Assembly: GCA_017529175.1 (NCBI GenBank)
Contig: JAFXNX010000217.1
Location: 1-33,531, forward strand
Origin: Clostridia bacterium
GTDB lineage: Bacteria > Bacillota_A > Clostridia > Oscillospirales > CAG-272
Length of the DNA stretch: 33,531 bases
Direction of reading: 5' to 3'
Both the position numbers and the translations under genes were made by a program. The notes under the pieces were generated by a model. It was not told the DNA's origin and did not search any database. It worked only from the letters and a program-made list of their open reading frames with translations. Shown in pieces: positions 16,354 to 24,378 of this stretch. Every line of letters begins with the position of its first letter. The first letter of the stretch is position 1.

Positions 16354-17483
16354 TTTTCACTCTCTCCGGAATCCTCTTGCGCTATCGCGCTTTCATTGTC
16401 GGCTCCGTCGGTGCCATCCGGCGCGCGCTCGGAGTCCTGCGAGTCTTTTGCCTCTTCGACTTCCTTTTCAGCCGCCTTCTCTTCCTGCTCTTTGCGGTAC
16501 GCCTCGGCTTCCTCCGGGAACTCCTCCGGCATCGCGAGCTTCAGCGCCTTTATTGCGACCTCGAGCTGTTCCTCGTCCGGCTCCTTCGTCGTTATCCTCT
16601 GCATAAGGAGTCCCGGGAACGAAAGAGCGAGAGTGAGCTTGTTGGGATGCTTTCCCGCGAGCATAAGGAACTCAAATCCGATGCCCGTCACTATCGGAAG
16701 CAGGCAAAGACGAAGAAGCATCATTACGAGCTTGTCAAGCACTGTCTGCGTGTGCCACGGAACGAGCGAGAAAATGAGTATGGAGATAAGCAGTATCACG
16801 AAAATAAAGCTCGTGCCGCAGCGCGGATGGAATCTTTTGTACTTCTTGGCGTTAGCGGGGGTCAGTTCCGCGCCGGATTCAAAACAGGCGATGGATTTAT
16901 GCTCCGCGCCGTGATATTCGAACGTGCGCTTTATATCTTTCATCAAAGATACCAGCACCATATAGAGGATGAACAGTATTATCCTTATCGCGCCGGATAT
17001 AAGCGAGAGGAGGAAATTGTTTATCCACTTCGTTTCGTCGCCGCCGCCGATATACGGTTTTACCCATGACGTGATGAGCATGGGAAGGACCGTGAAAAGT
17101 CCTATCGCAAGGATAACGCCGATGACCGTCGCTATCGCCATGACGATATTCATGACTTTATCGCCGAACTTCCTCTTTACCCAGCGGTCGAACTTCGTTT
17201 CCTCTTCGATCTCGTCGAATCCGAGCAGTTTCGCGGAATCCGAAAGCGTCGAGTAGCTGAGCTTCATCATCTCAACAAAATTCACGCATCCGCGAAGTAT
17301 CGGGATATTCAAAAACTTGTGTTTTTTCCTGACGGACGTGAAAGTGGAATTCTTGACCGCGATCGTACCGTCGTCTTTTCTGACAGCGAGGGAAATATTG
17401 TCCCCGCTCCTCATCATGACGCCCTCGAGGACCGCCTGTCCTCCGACTCTGCCGAGACGGCAGTTCATTTCTTTTTTACTCAT
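16350..17483 (-). CDS. DUF1385 membrane protein (YqhQ-type)
   Basis: A 377-residue protein whose conserved N-terminus GRVGGQAVLEGVMMRSGD and the central FEYHGAEHKSIACFESG and HPRCGTSF are the DUF1385 signatures. At least four membrane helices are present. The last 70 residues are a strongly acidic, low-complexity tail rich in Glu, Ala and Asp, likely disordered. The family is nearly always next to prmC in Firmicutes, as here, but its role is not established. ATG at 17483 follows AAAGGCAAAA; the 3' end overlaps prmC. Confidence 0.93.
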   Translation of the reverse strand: MSKKEMNCRLGRVGGQAVLEGVMMRSGDNISLAVRKDDGTIAVKNSTFTSVRKKHKFLNIPILRGCVNFVEMMKLSYSTLSDSAKLLGFDEIEEETKFDRWVKRKFGDKVMNIVMAIATVIGVILAIGLFTVLPMLITSWVKPYIGGGDETKWINNFLLSLISGAIRIILFILYMVLVSLMKDIKRTFEYHGAEHKSIACFESGAELTPANAKKYKRFHPRCGTSFIFVILLISILIFSLVPWHTQTVLDKLVMMLLRLCLLPIVTGIGFEFLMLAGKHPNKLTLALSFPGLLMQRITTKEPDEEQLEVAIKALKLAMPEEFPEEAEAYRKEQEEKAAEKEVEEAKDSQDSERAPDGTDGADNESAIAQEDSGESEN

Positions 17484-17505
17484 ATCTTTTTGCCTTTCTG
17501 CATTA

Positions 17506-18189
17506 TTATCTCTTTTCGTCGCGCGACGCCTTGTCGCAAAGATCGCGCAGCGGACACCCGACGCACTCGGGATCTCTCGCGCGGCATCTGTCCCTGCCGA
17601 AATTCACGATGCGGTGACAGAAACCGCTCTGTTCGCATCGGTCTATGTAACGCTCCATCACGCGCTCGGTGTAGAGCGGGTCTTTTTTTCCTTCCTCGTA
17701 AAACCCAAGTCTTGCGCATATCCTCATACAGTGCGTATCGGCGACGATGCCGCCCTTTTGATACACGTCTCCGAGGATGAGATTTGCGATCTTTCTCCCC
17801 ACGCCGGGAAGCGTGAGAAGTTCTTCCATCGTGTCGGGTATCTTCCCGCCGTACTCTGAATCTATGATTTCAGAGGCCTCTTTGATGCTTTTGGCTTTCC
17901 CTCTGAAAAGTCCGCACGGCTTAACGATCTCTTCGATCCTTCCGATATCCCCTTCCGCCATAGCGCGGCAGTCCGGGAATTCCGAAAAGAGCGTGCGGCA
18001 GACGATATTCACTCTCGCGTCCGTACACTGAGCGGAAAGACGCGCCATGACAAGGAGGCGCCACGGATCGCCCTCATATTCAAGAGCGCACACGGAATCG
18101 GGGTATATCTCTTTCATCCGTTCCGTCACATCTTTCCCCTTCGCCTCAAGACGCGCGTCCGTCTTCGTCTTTTTATCAGTTGTTTTCAT
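17506..18189 (-). CDS. nth: Endonuclease III, DNA glycosylase/AP lyase
   Basis: A 227-residue enzyme that removes oxidised pyrimidines and cuts abasic sites. The helix-hairpin-helix LPGVGRKIANLIL carries the catalytic lysine (about K133), and the catalytic aspartate is in VADTHC (about D151). The C-terminal iron-sulphur cluster has the canonical spacing C-x6-C-x2-C-x5-C in CRARDPECVGCPLRDLC. ATG at 18189 is chosen, overlapping the 3' end of mrdA by 14 bases; in-frame starts further upstream (18201, 18258) would give a basic N-terminal extension inside mrdA. It is probably co-transcribed with the cell-shape genes. Confidence 0.94.
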   Translation of the reverse strand: MKTTDKKTKTDARLEAKGKDVTERMKEIYPDSVCALEYEGDPWRLLVMARLSAQCTDARVNIVCRTLFSEFPDCRAMAEGDIGRIEEIVKPCGLFRGKAKSIKEASEIIDSEYGGKIPDTMEELLTLPGVGRKIANLILGDVYQKGGIVADTHCMRICARLGFYEEGKKDPLYTERVMERYIDRCEQSGFCHRIVNFGRDRCRARDPECVGCPLRDLCDKASRDEKR

Positions 18190-20344
18190 CGCCGTTTCCA
18201 TTTCCGTTTTCACTCGCGGAACCGTCCGCGGTTTTGTCCGACATTTTCGGAACGTCAAGTTTGAAATATGACGTGAAAGTATCCCTTACCGCGTGGCCGG
18301 CGGCGCTTCCCGTCGCGCCGTGTTCGATAACGCATGCCGCCGCGACTTCCGGCGAGTCAAACGGCGCGAACGCCGTGAACACCGCGTTGTCGGATTCGTC
18401 TTTCCTTACCTGCGCGGTACCCGTCTTACCGCCTATCGTCACCGGATAATTCTCGAATACCACCGCGGCGGAGCCGTTTTCGACCACGTTCTTCATGGCT
18501 CCGAGCACCGTGGTAACGACGCTGTCCGAAAGCGTTACCGAATTGTCGAGTATCTCCGGCTCGACTTCTTTCACTATCTCGTTCGTGTAGAACGATCTGA
18601 CCTGATATAGGAAATGCGCCTTGTACCTCTCGCCGTGATTTATCATGGTCGAAACGTACACGCTGAGCTGCAGCGGCGTGAAAAGGTTATCGGACTGACC
18701 GATCGCGGCGGTTATCGTCTGACCGTCCGTCCACGCTTCAAGTCCGTGCTCTTCTCTGTATTCGGGTCCCGCGAGAACTCCGGTCTTCTCGTTCAGTTCG
18801 ATACCCGTCGCCTGACCGAGCCCGTAGCCCTTGCAGTATTTGTTCATGTTCTTTATCGTAAGTCTGTAGCCGGTCTCGTAGAAGAAACAGTTGCACGAGA
18901 CCTGTATCGCCTCGGTCACCGCGAGCATTCCGTGGCGTCCGCCGTACATATTGTATATCCAGCACGCGGGTTTGAAACCGGATTCTTCAAATCTCGGATA
19001 AACTCCGGCGCATTCGAACTCCGTTGAAGAAGATATTATACCCTCTTCGAGGGCCGCCGCGGCAACGCCCGGCTTGAAAGTCGAGCCCGGGGCGTATGTG
19101 CCTTCGAGAGCGCGGTTGAAAAGAGGCGACTTTTCGTCTTCTCTGAGCGTGGCGTAATCTTCATCGAAAGTCACAAGGTCGTACGTCGGATAAGTCGCCG
19201 CCGCAATGACCTCTCCCGTGCCTACTTTGATAAGCGTTATTGCTCCCGCGTCGGCGTCTTCGCCGACACAGCTCTCGTCTTCCTCCCGATCCGCCGCGTT
19301 TGCGACGATAAGGTCGATATTGTTTTTAAGCGCCTCCTCGGCATTGATCTGAACGTCGATATCTATCGTAAGATAAACGTTGTTTCCGGGGATCGCTTCT
19401 TTTGATACGTATTCGTCTATGACGTTTCCGTATTCGTCCTCGATCACGGTCTTCTCCCCGTCGACTCCGCGAAGATACTCCTCGAACGCTTCCTCAGCGC
19501 CCGAGAGTCCGACTATGGCGTTGCCGGGATATCCGAGCTCTTTATAATGCTCCGCCTTATCCGCCTGTATCTTTCCGGTCCTGCCGAGTATGTGGGACGC
19601 GGCGCCGGGGTATTGATAGACGCGTTTGACTACCGTCTTGACTTTTACTCCGCGAAGAGAGCCCTCTCCGATCCCGGTGATGAGCTGCATATCGACGTTT
19701 GTCAGTATCGTGTACGGCTCGGAGGAGGAGAAGTTTTTCATCTCCATGTCGATCCTTATGCGGAACAGCTTTTTGGCGGTCTCTTCGGGATAGACCGGGT
19801 CTGCGTCGTCATTTACGAGACCGTAGCGCTCCTTCAGGATCTCTATCGCGTCTTTCGCCTCGGGAAGCTCTTCCTCTTCGGTTATCTCAAGGATCAGCTT
19901 CGTGAGCCGTTTGCCGTAGACGGTGTTCATATAGCTCGAACTGTACTCGTAGTTCATCTTCGTCCCCGACTGATTCGGTATCTCGAGGAAAGGCGATTCG
20001 GGAAGCGTGAACGCGGATTCCGCTCCGTATTCCTTGACCTTGTCAAAGATCGCTATTATGGTGCCGTTCCTCTTCGCGTTGTCGGTTGAAAGACTGCCCG
20101 CGTCAAGGTAAACGTCGTACGAATACTCGTTCGTCACGAGAGGCTTTCCGTTGCGGTCGTATATCTCGCCGCGAAGCGCCTGTATCGTCTCCGTCCTTTT
20201 TCTGAAATTGTTCCGGGAGGAATCTTCAACGTATCCCTGACCCGTGACGTCGATATTCACGAGGCGTATGACGAAAGCTATCGAAAACGCGACGATCAGC
20301 ACCGCGAGAGACACGTATCTTGCAAAATGCTCTCTTTTCTTCAT
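18176..20344 (-). CDS. mrdA: Penicillin-binding protein 2, elongasome transpeptidase
   Basis: A 722-residue class B PBP that cross-links peptidoglycan during rod elongation. One N-terminal membrane helix (about 10-28) is followed by the dimerisation region (RGEIYDRNGKPLVTNEYSYDV). The transpeptidase motifs are complete: STFK with Ser about 421, SCN about 483-485, and KTG about 640-642. A Gly/Asn/Glu-rich tail ends the protein. ATG at 20344 lies behind AAGGAGGAA. It directly follows mreD, the usual Firmicute arrangement for PBP2. No rodA is next to it; nth follows instead. Confidence 0.95.
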   Translation of the reverse strand: MKKREHFARYVSLAVLIVAFSIAFVIRLVNIDVTGQGYVEDSSRNNFRKRTETIQALRGEIYDRNGKPLVTNEYSYDVYLDAGSLSTDNAKRNGTIIAIFDKVKEYGAESAFTLPESPFLEIPNQSGTKMNYEYSSSYMNTVYGKRLTKLILEITEEEELPEAKDAIEILKERYGLVNDDADPVYPEETAKKLFRIRIDMEMKNFSSSEPYTILTNVDMQLITGIGEGSLRGVKVKTVVKRVYQYPGAASHILGRTGKIQADKAEHYKELGYPGNAIVGLSGAEEAFEEYLRGVDGEKTVIEDEYGNVIDEYVSKEAIPGNNVYLTIDIDVQINAEEALKNNIDLIVANAADREEDESCVGEDADAGAITLIKVGTGEVIAAATYPTYDLVTFDEDYATLREDEKSPLFNRALEGTYAPGSTFKPGVAAAALEEGIISSSTEFECAGVYPRFEESGFKPACWIYNMYGGRHGMLAVTEAIQVSCNCFFYETGYRLTIKNMNKYCKGYGLGQATGIELNEKTGVLAGPEYREEHGLEAWTDGQTITAAIGQSDNLFTPLQLSVYVSTMINHGERYKAHFLYQVRSFYTNEIVKEVEPEILDNSVTLSDSVVTTVLGAMKNVVENGSAAVVFENYPVTIGGKTGTAQVRKDESDNAVFTAFAPFDSPEVAAACVIEHGATGSAAGHAVRDTFTSYFKLDVPKMSDKTADGSASENGNGNGDENN

Positions 20345-20380
20345 GATTCCTCCTTTCTGTTGATTCCATAAACTTAAATT

Positions 20381-21202
20381 TTAATCTACCCGTTCCGCCC
20401 TCGTCTTATGGAACGGTCTTGTCGCAAACCACGCCGCGACGTGCGGCAGAAGCGCGAAGATCAGCGTTGATATGAACTCGGGGAATACGACCTTCGAGAA
20501 CATAAGCGACGCGTCGACTCCGCTGTAAGTCACGAGCACGTATATCACGGTCAAGAGGGCGCGCGGTATTGCCGACGCCAGCGTGTATATCCCTCTTATA
20601 ACTATCGAATCTCGGAAATAGTAAGTCCCGAGGACTCCCGCGATAAATCCGCACGGCACGTAGAGAAGCGGCAGCAGAGTTATTCCCGCGGAGCCGAGAC
20701 AGTCGACGATAAACGCCGCCGCAAGTCCGCTGACGCCGCCCCAGCGTTCTCCCTCCGTCACGCCTATCGCGATAACGAGAGGAAGCATAAGGTCCGGTAT
20801 CGCTCCGAACGGACGGAGATTTGAAAACACTGTCGTCTGCAAAAGCGCGAACACCGTGATGAGCGCCCCGCATACGAGCCCTTTGACGATACTGTCGACG
20901 TTTACCGAAACGCCGAGGTGCCACATATGCAGTCTGTCGAGGATGACGTGATAGAATTTTTTCTCTTCCGGCATGCGCTGCGGAACTTTTTTATAGCTCT
21001 CCTTTGTCGCGGCATAGCGCCGCTCTCTTATTTCCCGCTTTCGTCTGACGGCGTCGGCGCGCTCCGATTCGCTCAGAGAATACCTCGGTCTTGCGCCGCG
21101 CTGCGAGTGGACGCCGCCCGCGTGACCCGTCCGTCCGGGACGGGTCGCCGCGCCGCCCGTATTCACAGAGCGCGCGCGTCCCGTTTTCTTTTCATCACTC
21201 AT
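20381..21202 (-). CDS. mreD: Rod shape-determining protein MreD with long N-terminal extension
   Basis: The C-terminal 165 residues are a typical MreD with about five membrane helices, including ALLQTTVFSNLRPFGAIPDLML and IAIGVTEGERWGGVSGLAAAF with the conserved G-E-x-x-G-x-x-x-G segment. MreD anchors the MreBCD elongation complex in the membrane. Unusually, about 105 residues precede the first helix: an Arg/Gly-rich disordered part, a charged helical segment (SESERADAVRRKREIRERR) and a short linker. ATG at 21202 overlaps the end of mreC by 8 bases. Position between mreC and mrdA confirms the identity. Confidence 0.92.
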   Translation of the reverse strand: MSDEKKTGRARSVNTGGAATRPGRTGHAGGVHSQRGARPRYSLSESERADAVRRKREIRERRYAATKESYKKVPQRMPEEKKFYHVILDRLHMWHLGVSVNVDSIVKGLVCGALITVFALLQTTVFSNLRPFGAIPDLMLPLVIAIGVTEGERWGGVSGLAAAFIVDCLGSAGITLLPLLYVPCGFIAGVLGTYYFRDSIVIRGIYTLASAIPRALLTVIYVLVTYSGVDASLMFSKVVFPEFISTLIFALLPHVAAWFATRPFHKTRAERVD

Positions 21203-22037
21203 CGGGGACCACCTCGTAATCGGTGATTATCATGAGCTTCGTTATATCCCGCAGTCTCTCGGACGGTCTTACGTATGCGACGATCGTCTGAGTGTTCTGA
21301 TCCGGCTCGCATCTCTCGACGTAGCCGATGAGAAGTCCTCTCGGGTAAACGCTTCCGTAACCGCTCGTAAGTATGCGGTCGCCTTCCTTGACGTCGGACT
21401 TCGACGAAATGTAAAGCATTTTGCAAAGCCCTTCCGGCGCGAGAGAGAAATCTCCCTCGACGATGCCCGCCTCGTCCGTGCGCTGAATATACGCTCCGAT
21501 CGAAGTTCCGGACTCGAGAAGAGTCACGACCTTGCACCAGGTCGTTCCGACTTCCTTGACGTACCCGACGACGCCGTAATCGGTCACGGCGCACATATTC
21601 TTTTTGATGCCGCTCGACGTTCCGCGGTCAAGGACGAATACGGTCATATAGTTGCCGGATTCGGAGCCCGTGACCTTGCAGTCGACGTATTTGTAATCGG
21701 TATGCTCGCGTCTTAACTCAAGATATCTGTACAGCCACTCGTTCATCTTTTCGACTTCTTCGGCGTTTGAAAGACGCTCCTTGAGGGACGAGAGCTCTTC
21801 TCGCAAGGTGCGGTTCTCTTCCGTTATCCTGTCGAACTCCGTAAAGTACGAGACGAATCCCGATATCGCGTCGGACGCGTATGAGAACAAACTCCTTGCG
21901 GGAGTCAGCAGAACGTTGACCGCGTTCTTGACGTAGCTTCCCGCGCCTACCGCCGACATAACGGACGGAACGATCGTGAAGACGATCATCAGTATGACGA
22001 GCACCATAAAGAATTTATTCTTTACGAAATGAGGCAT
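21195..22037 (-). CDS. mreC: Rod shape-determining protein MreC
   Basis: A 280-residue protein with one N-terminal membrane helix (about 9-30), a coiled coil (about 68-105, TEENRTLREELSSLKERLS) and a beta-rich outer domain. That domain has the family motifs MTVFVLDRGTSSGIKKNM and AVTDYGVVGYVKEVG, with RILTSGYGSVYPRGLLIG near the end. MreC links cytoplasmic MreB to the peptidoglycan enzymes outside the membrane. ATG at 22037 follows GGAGGACTT, 15 bases after mreB; its 3' end overlaps mreD. Confidence 0.95.
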   Translation of the reverse strand: MPHFVKNKFFMVLVILMIVFTIVPSVMSAVGAGSYVKNAVNVLLTPARSLFSYASDAISGFVSYFTEFDRITEENRTLREELSSLKERLSNAEEVEKMNEWLYRYLELRREHTDYKYVDCKVTGSESGNYMTVFVLDRGTSSGIKKNMCAVTDYGVVGYVKEVGTTWCKVVTLLESGTSIGAYIQRTDEAGIVEGDFSLAPEGLCKMLYISSKSDVKEGDRILTSGYGSVYPRGLLIGYVERCEPDQNTQTIVAYVRPSERLRDITKLMIITDYEVVPDE

Positions 22038-22052
22038 AAGTCCTCCTGCTTA

Positions 22053-23063
22053 TTAAAAGCCCTTATATCTGTTTCTGTAGTTTACGCCTTCCGTATCGTT
22101 TTCGATAACGTGTCCGATACCGATCGCCACGCTGTCGAGAGGATTCTTGGCGACGACGGATCTGATACCGGTGACCTGCGTGACGAGAGTGTCGAAGCCC
22201 GCAAGCAGCGCGCCGCCTCCGGTCAGCATGATCCCGTTATCGTAAATATCGCTCGAAAGCTCGGGAGGGGTGTTCTCGAGAGTCGTTCTGATACAGTCGA
22301 TTATGTGAGTGAGCTGTTCCCCCATCGCTTCCCTGATCTCCGCGGAATTTACAGTGATGATCGCGGGAAGTCCGTTTGTGAGGTTTCTGCCTCTTATCTC
22401 CATCGTGTCATGATCCGCGGCGGGATGAACGCTGCCTATCTTCTTCTTGAGGATCTCCGCGGTCACCTCTCCGATAAGTATGTTGTATTTTCTCTTGATA
22501 TACGAGACGATCGCGTCGTCGAGCTCGTCGCCCGCCGTACGCAGAGACGTCGAAAGGACTATGCCGCCGAGACTCGTGACGGCGACCTCGGTCGTTCCTC
22601 CGCCGACGTCGACTATCATGCTTCCTCTCGCGGACTCGACCTTCAGCCCCGAACCTATTGCCGCGGCGATCGGCTCTTCGATAAGTCCGACGCTCTGCGC
22701 TCCGGCTTCGAGAGTGACGTCCTGTACTGCTCTCTTTTCAACTTCCGTGACTCCGTACGGAACGCATATCATGACCTTCGGTCTGCTGAACAGCGTGTTT
22801 CCGGAGATCTTTTTGAAAAAATGCCTGAGCATCTGCGTCGTGTAGTCGAACTCGGCAATAACGCCGTCCTTGAGCGGTCTTACCGCCGTTATCGACCCGG
22901 GCGTTTTCCCGAGCATCAGCTTCGCCTCGTTACCGACGGCGACTACTCTTTTGCTCCTTGACTCGACCGCGACGACAGACGGCTCGCGAAGCGCGATACC
23001 GCGTCCTCTGACGTAAACTATCGTATTGGCTGTGCCGAGGTCTATTCCTATACTCTTACTCAT
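22053..23063 (-). CDS. mreB: Rod shape-determining protein MreB
   Basis: A 336-residue actin-like ATPase that forms membrane filaments guiding cell-wall elongation. It starts with the nucleotide-binding IGIDLGTANTIVYVRGRGI and has IEEPIAAAIGSGL, the second phosphate loop MIVDVGGGTTEVAV, and ILLTGGGALLAGFD-like MLTGGGALLAGFD near the end. Length is normal. ATG at 23063 follows AAAGGG. It is first of the mreBCD set, 34 bases after maf. Confidence 0.97.
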   Translation of the reverse strand: MSKSIGIDLGTANTIVYVRGRGIALREPSVVAVESRSKRVVAVGNEAKLMLGKTPGSITAVRPLKDGVIAEFDYTTQMLRHFFKKISGNTLFSRPKVMICVPYGVTEVEKRAVQDVTLEAGAQSVGLIEEPIAAAIGSGLKVESARGSMIVDVGGGTTEVAVTSLGGIVLSTSLRTAGDELDDAIVSYIKRKYNILIGEVTAEILKKKIGSVHPAADHDTMEIRGRNLTNGLPAIITVNSAEIREAMGEQLTHIIDCIRTTLENTPPELSSDIYDNGIMLTGGGALLAGFDTLVTQVTGIRSVVAKNPLDSVAIGIGHVIENDTEGVNYRNRYKGF

Positions 23064-23097
23064 TTATTTACCCTTTCAGAATCGTTTTGTGTATGTT

Positions 23098-23673
23098 TCA
23101 ATCGAAAAGTCCGATACCGAACTCCGACAGTATTTCCGTTATCCTGCAAAGCGGAAGTCCCATGACGTTGAAATAGTCGCCGACGAGCTTTTCGACGAAA
23201 GCTCCGGCTATCCCCTGGATGCCGTAAGCGCCCGCCTTATCGAACGGCTCTCCGCTTTTAATGTATCCTTCTATCTCTTCCTCCGACAGACGTCTCATAA
23301 ACACTTCCGTCGTGACGCATTCGTTTACCGTGCGGACACCGTCCGTCACAGTGATCCCGGTGTGAACGAAGTGATGTCCTCCGGACATCGCCTCGAGCAT
23401 TCTTTTCGCATCGTCTGCGTCCGCCGGTTTTCCGTACGTTTCGCCGAGGTTTTCGACGACCGTGTCGGCTCCTATTATCACGCGCTCGCCAGACGTCACG
23501 TTCAGAACGGCAAGCGCTTTTCTTTTGGATATTTCGCGCGCCGCGTCCGCGGCGCAAAAATCTTCCTCAAGACTCTCGTCGGCGTCGGACACGATGACCT
23601 CGTGCCGTATTCCCGCCATCGTCAGTATCTCGTCGCGCCTCGGCGACTTCGACGCCAAAATGATCTTTTTCAC
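23098..23673 (-). CDS. maf: Maf family nucleoside triphosphate pyrophosphatase
   Basis: A 191-residue protein starting KKIILASKSPRRDEIL, the diagnostic Maf motif. It also has VIIGADTVVENLGETYGKP and the late GAYGIQGIAGAFVEKLVGDYFNVMGLP split over the family's G-x-Y-x-I-Q-G motif and the catalytic aspartates. These enzymes hydrolyse non-canonical or modified NTPs and are linked to septum inhibition in Bacillus. The start is GTG at 23673, with AGGAG five bases upstream; that site is the last of four tandem AGGAG-like heptamers. Being just before mreB is a conserved arrangement. Confidence 0.95.
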   Translation of the reverse strand: MKKIILASKSPRRDEILTMAGIRHEVIVSDADESLEEDFCAADAAREISKRKALAVLNVTSGERVIIGADTVVENLGETYGKPADADDAKRMLEAMSGGHHFVHTGITVTDGVRTVNECVTTEVFMRRLSEEEIEGYIKSGEPFDKAGAYGIQGIAGAFVEKLVGDYFNVMGLPLCRITEILSEFGIGLFD

Positions 23674-23701
23674 CTTAACTCCTAACTCCTGATTCCTAAT
23701 T
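23671..23701 (-). repeat. Four tandem heptamers covering the maf ribosome site
   Basis: On the minus strand the leader of maf reads TTAGGAA TCAGGAG TTAGGAG TTAAGGT, four imperfect 7-base units in a row. The third supplies the AGGAG used to start maf at the GTG. Repeated Shine-Dalgarno-like units may arise by slippage and could change translation efficiency. Confidence 0.6.
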
Positions 23702-23724
23702 TCCGATCCCGTTACCTGTTGTCA

Positions 23725-23777
23725 AAGGGGTCCTTCGGTTTCGCTTCTTGCAAAGCTCCGCTCGGGATGACAGGCGG
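23725..23777. repeat. Dispersed-type intergenic element between dut and maf
   Basis: The segment reads GGGGTCCTTCGGTTTCGC ... GCTCCGCTCGGGATGACAGG. Non-coding elements of the form TCATCCCGAGCG...GAAGGA are familiar to me as multicopy intergenic sequences in many bacterial genomes. No ORF spans it. Assignment rests on resemblance; copy number in this genome is not visible from this window. Confidence 0.4.
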
Positions 23778-23810
23778 GAACAGATGAATTATCCCTGCAG
23801 GATAGATTTA

Positions 23811-23907
23811 ATTCGCCCATATAACTCGCAAAGCGAATTCAGCTGACCGAAGGTCAATTTAGCTCGCGCGCTTTCGCGGGCGAAATTAGTTGCGGCGCAC
23901 GCGCCGC
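23811..23907. repeat. Mosaic of four small hairpins joined by an AATTYAGYT-like linker
   Basis: Four hairpins follow each other: TCGC-AAA-GCGA (23826-23836), TGACC-GAA-GGTCA (23844-23856), an 8-position stem with one mismatch around a TTTC loop (23864-23883), and GCGGCGC-AC-GCGCCGC (23892-23907). The linkers between them are variants of one unit: AATTCAGCT, AATTTAGCT, AAATTAGTT. The last hairpin begins one base outside the dut stop codon and could stop dut transcripts, though it lacks a U-run. Confidence 0.6.
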
Positions 23908-24378
23908 TCACTTACCCGTCGACCCGAATCCGCCCGCTCCGCGATCCGTTTCATCGAGTTCGTCCGCTTCTTCAAAGCGAGCCGATATGACGGGGGATAT
24001 CACCATTTGCGCTATCCTGTCTCCGGGCGCGACCGTGAAATCCTCCGCCGAACTGTTGCGAAGCGCGACCATTATCTCGCCTCTGTAATCGCTGTCGATC
24101 ACTCCGACGCAGTTTGCGGGAGCAATTCCGCGTTTCGAAGCAAGTCCGCTCCTTGCGTAAATGAACGCCGCGACGTCGCATTTGCCGAGCGATATCGCGA
24201 TCCCGGTCGGAACGAGCGCCGTCGCCCCCGCGGCGATCACGAGGGGATCATCTCCTGCGTAACAAAGATCGCACGCCGCGGACCCCGGCGTCGCATAGCG
24301 CGGGACTTTTGCTCCTTCGCGAAGTTTTTTGAATCTTACCGTGATCTCCATGATCTGTCCGCCTCTCTGCGCGCTCAT
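23908..24378 (-). CDS. dut: Deoxyuridine 5'-triphosphate nucleotidohydrolase (dUTPase)
   Basis: A 156-residue trimeric dUTPase that turns dUTP into dUMP, keeping uracil out of DNA. All five motifs are visible: PGSAACDL, YARSGLASK, NCVGVIDSDYRGEI, GDRIAQMVI and the C-terminal RGAGGFGSTG. Two starts are possible: ATG 24378, overlapping the upstream stop (ATGA) with AAGGAT before it, or ATG 24351 (MEITVRFKKL), which fits the family's usual beginning and has GAGGCGG upstream. The longer form is listed. Confidence 0.95.
   Translation of the reverse strand: MSAQRGGQIMEITVRFKKLREGAKVPRYATPGSAACDLCYAGDDPLVIAAGATALVPTGIAISLGKCDVAAFIYARSGLASKRGIAPANCVGVIDSDYRGEIMVALRNSSAEDFTVAPGDRIAQMVISPVISARFEEADELDETDRGAGGFGSTGK

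Noticed and set aside
22029..22961. Plus-strand frame of 310 codons opposite mreB
   Set aside because: Product is the mirror of mreB codon bias; no recognisable domain.
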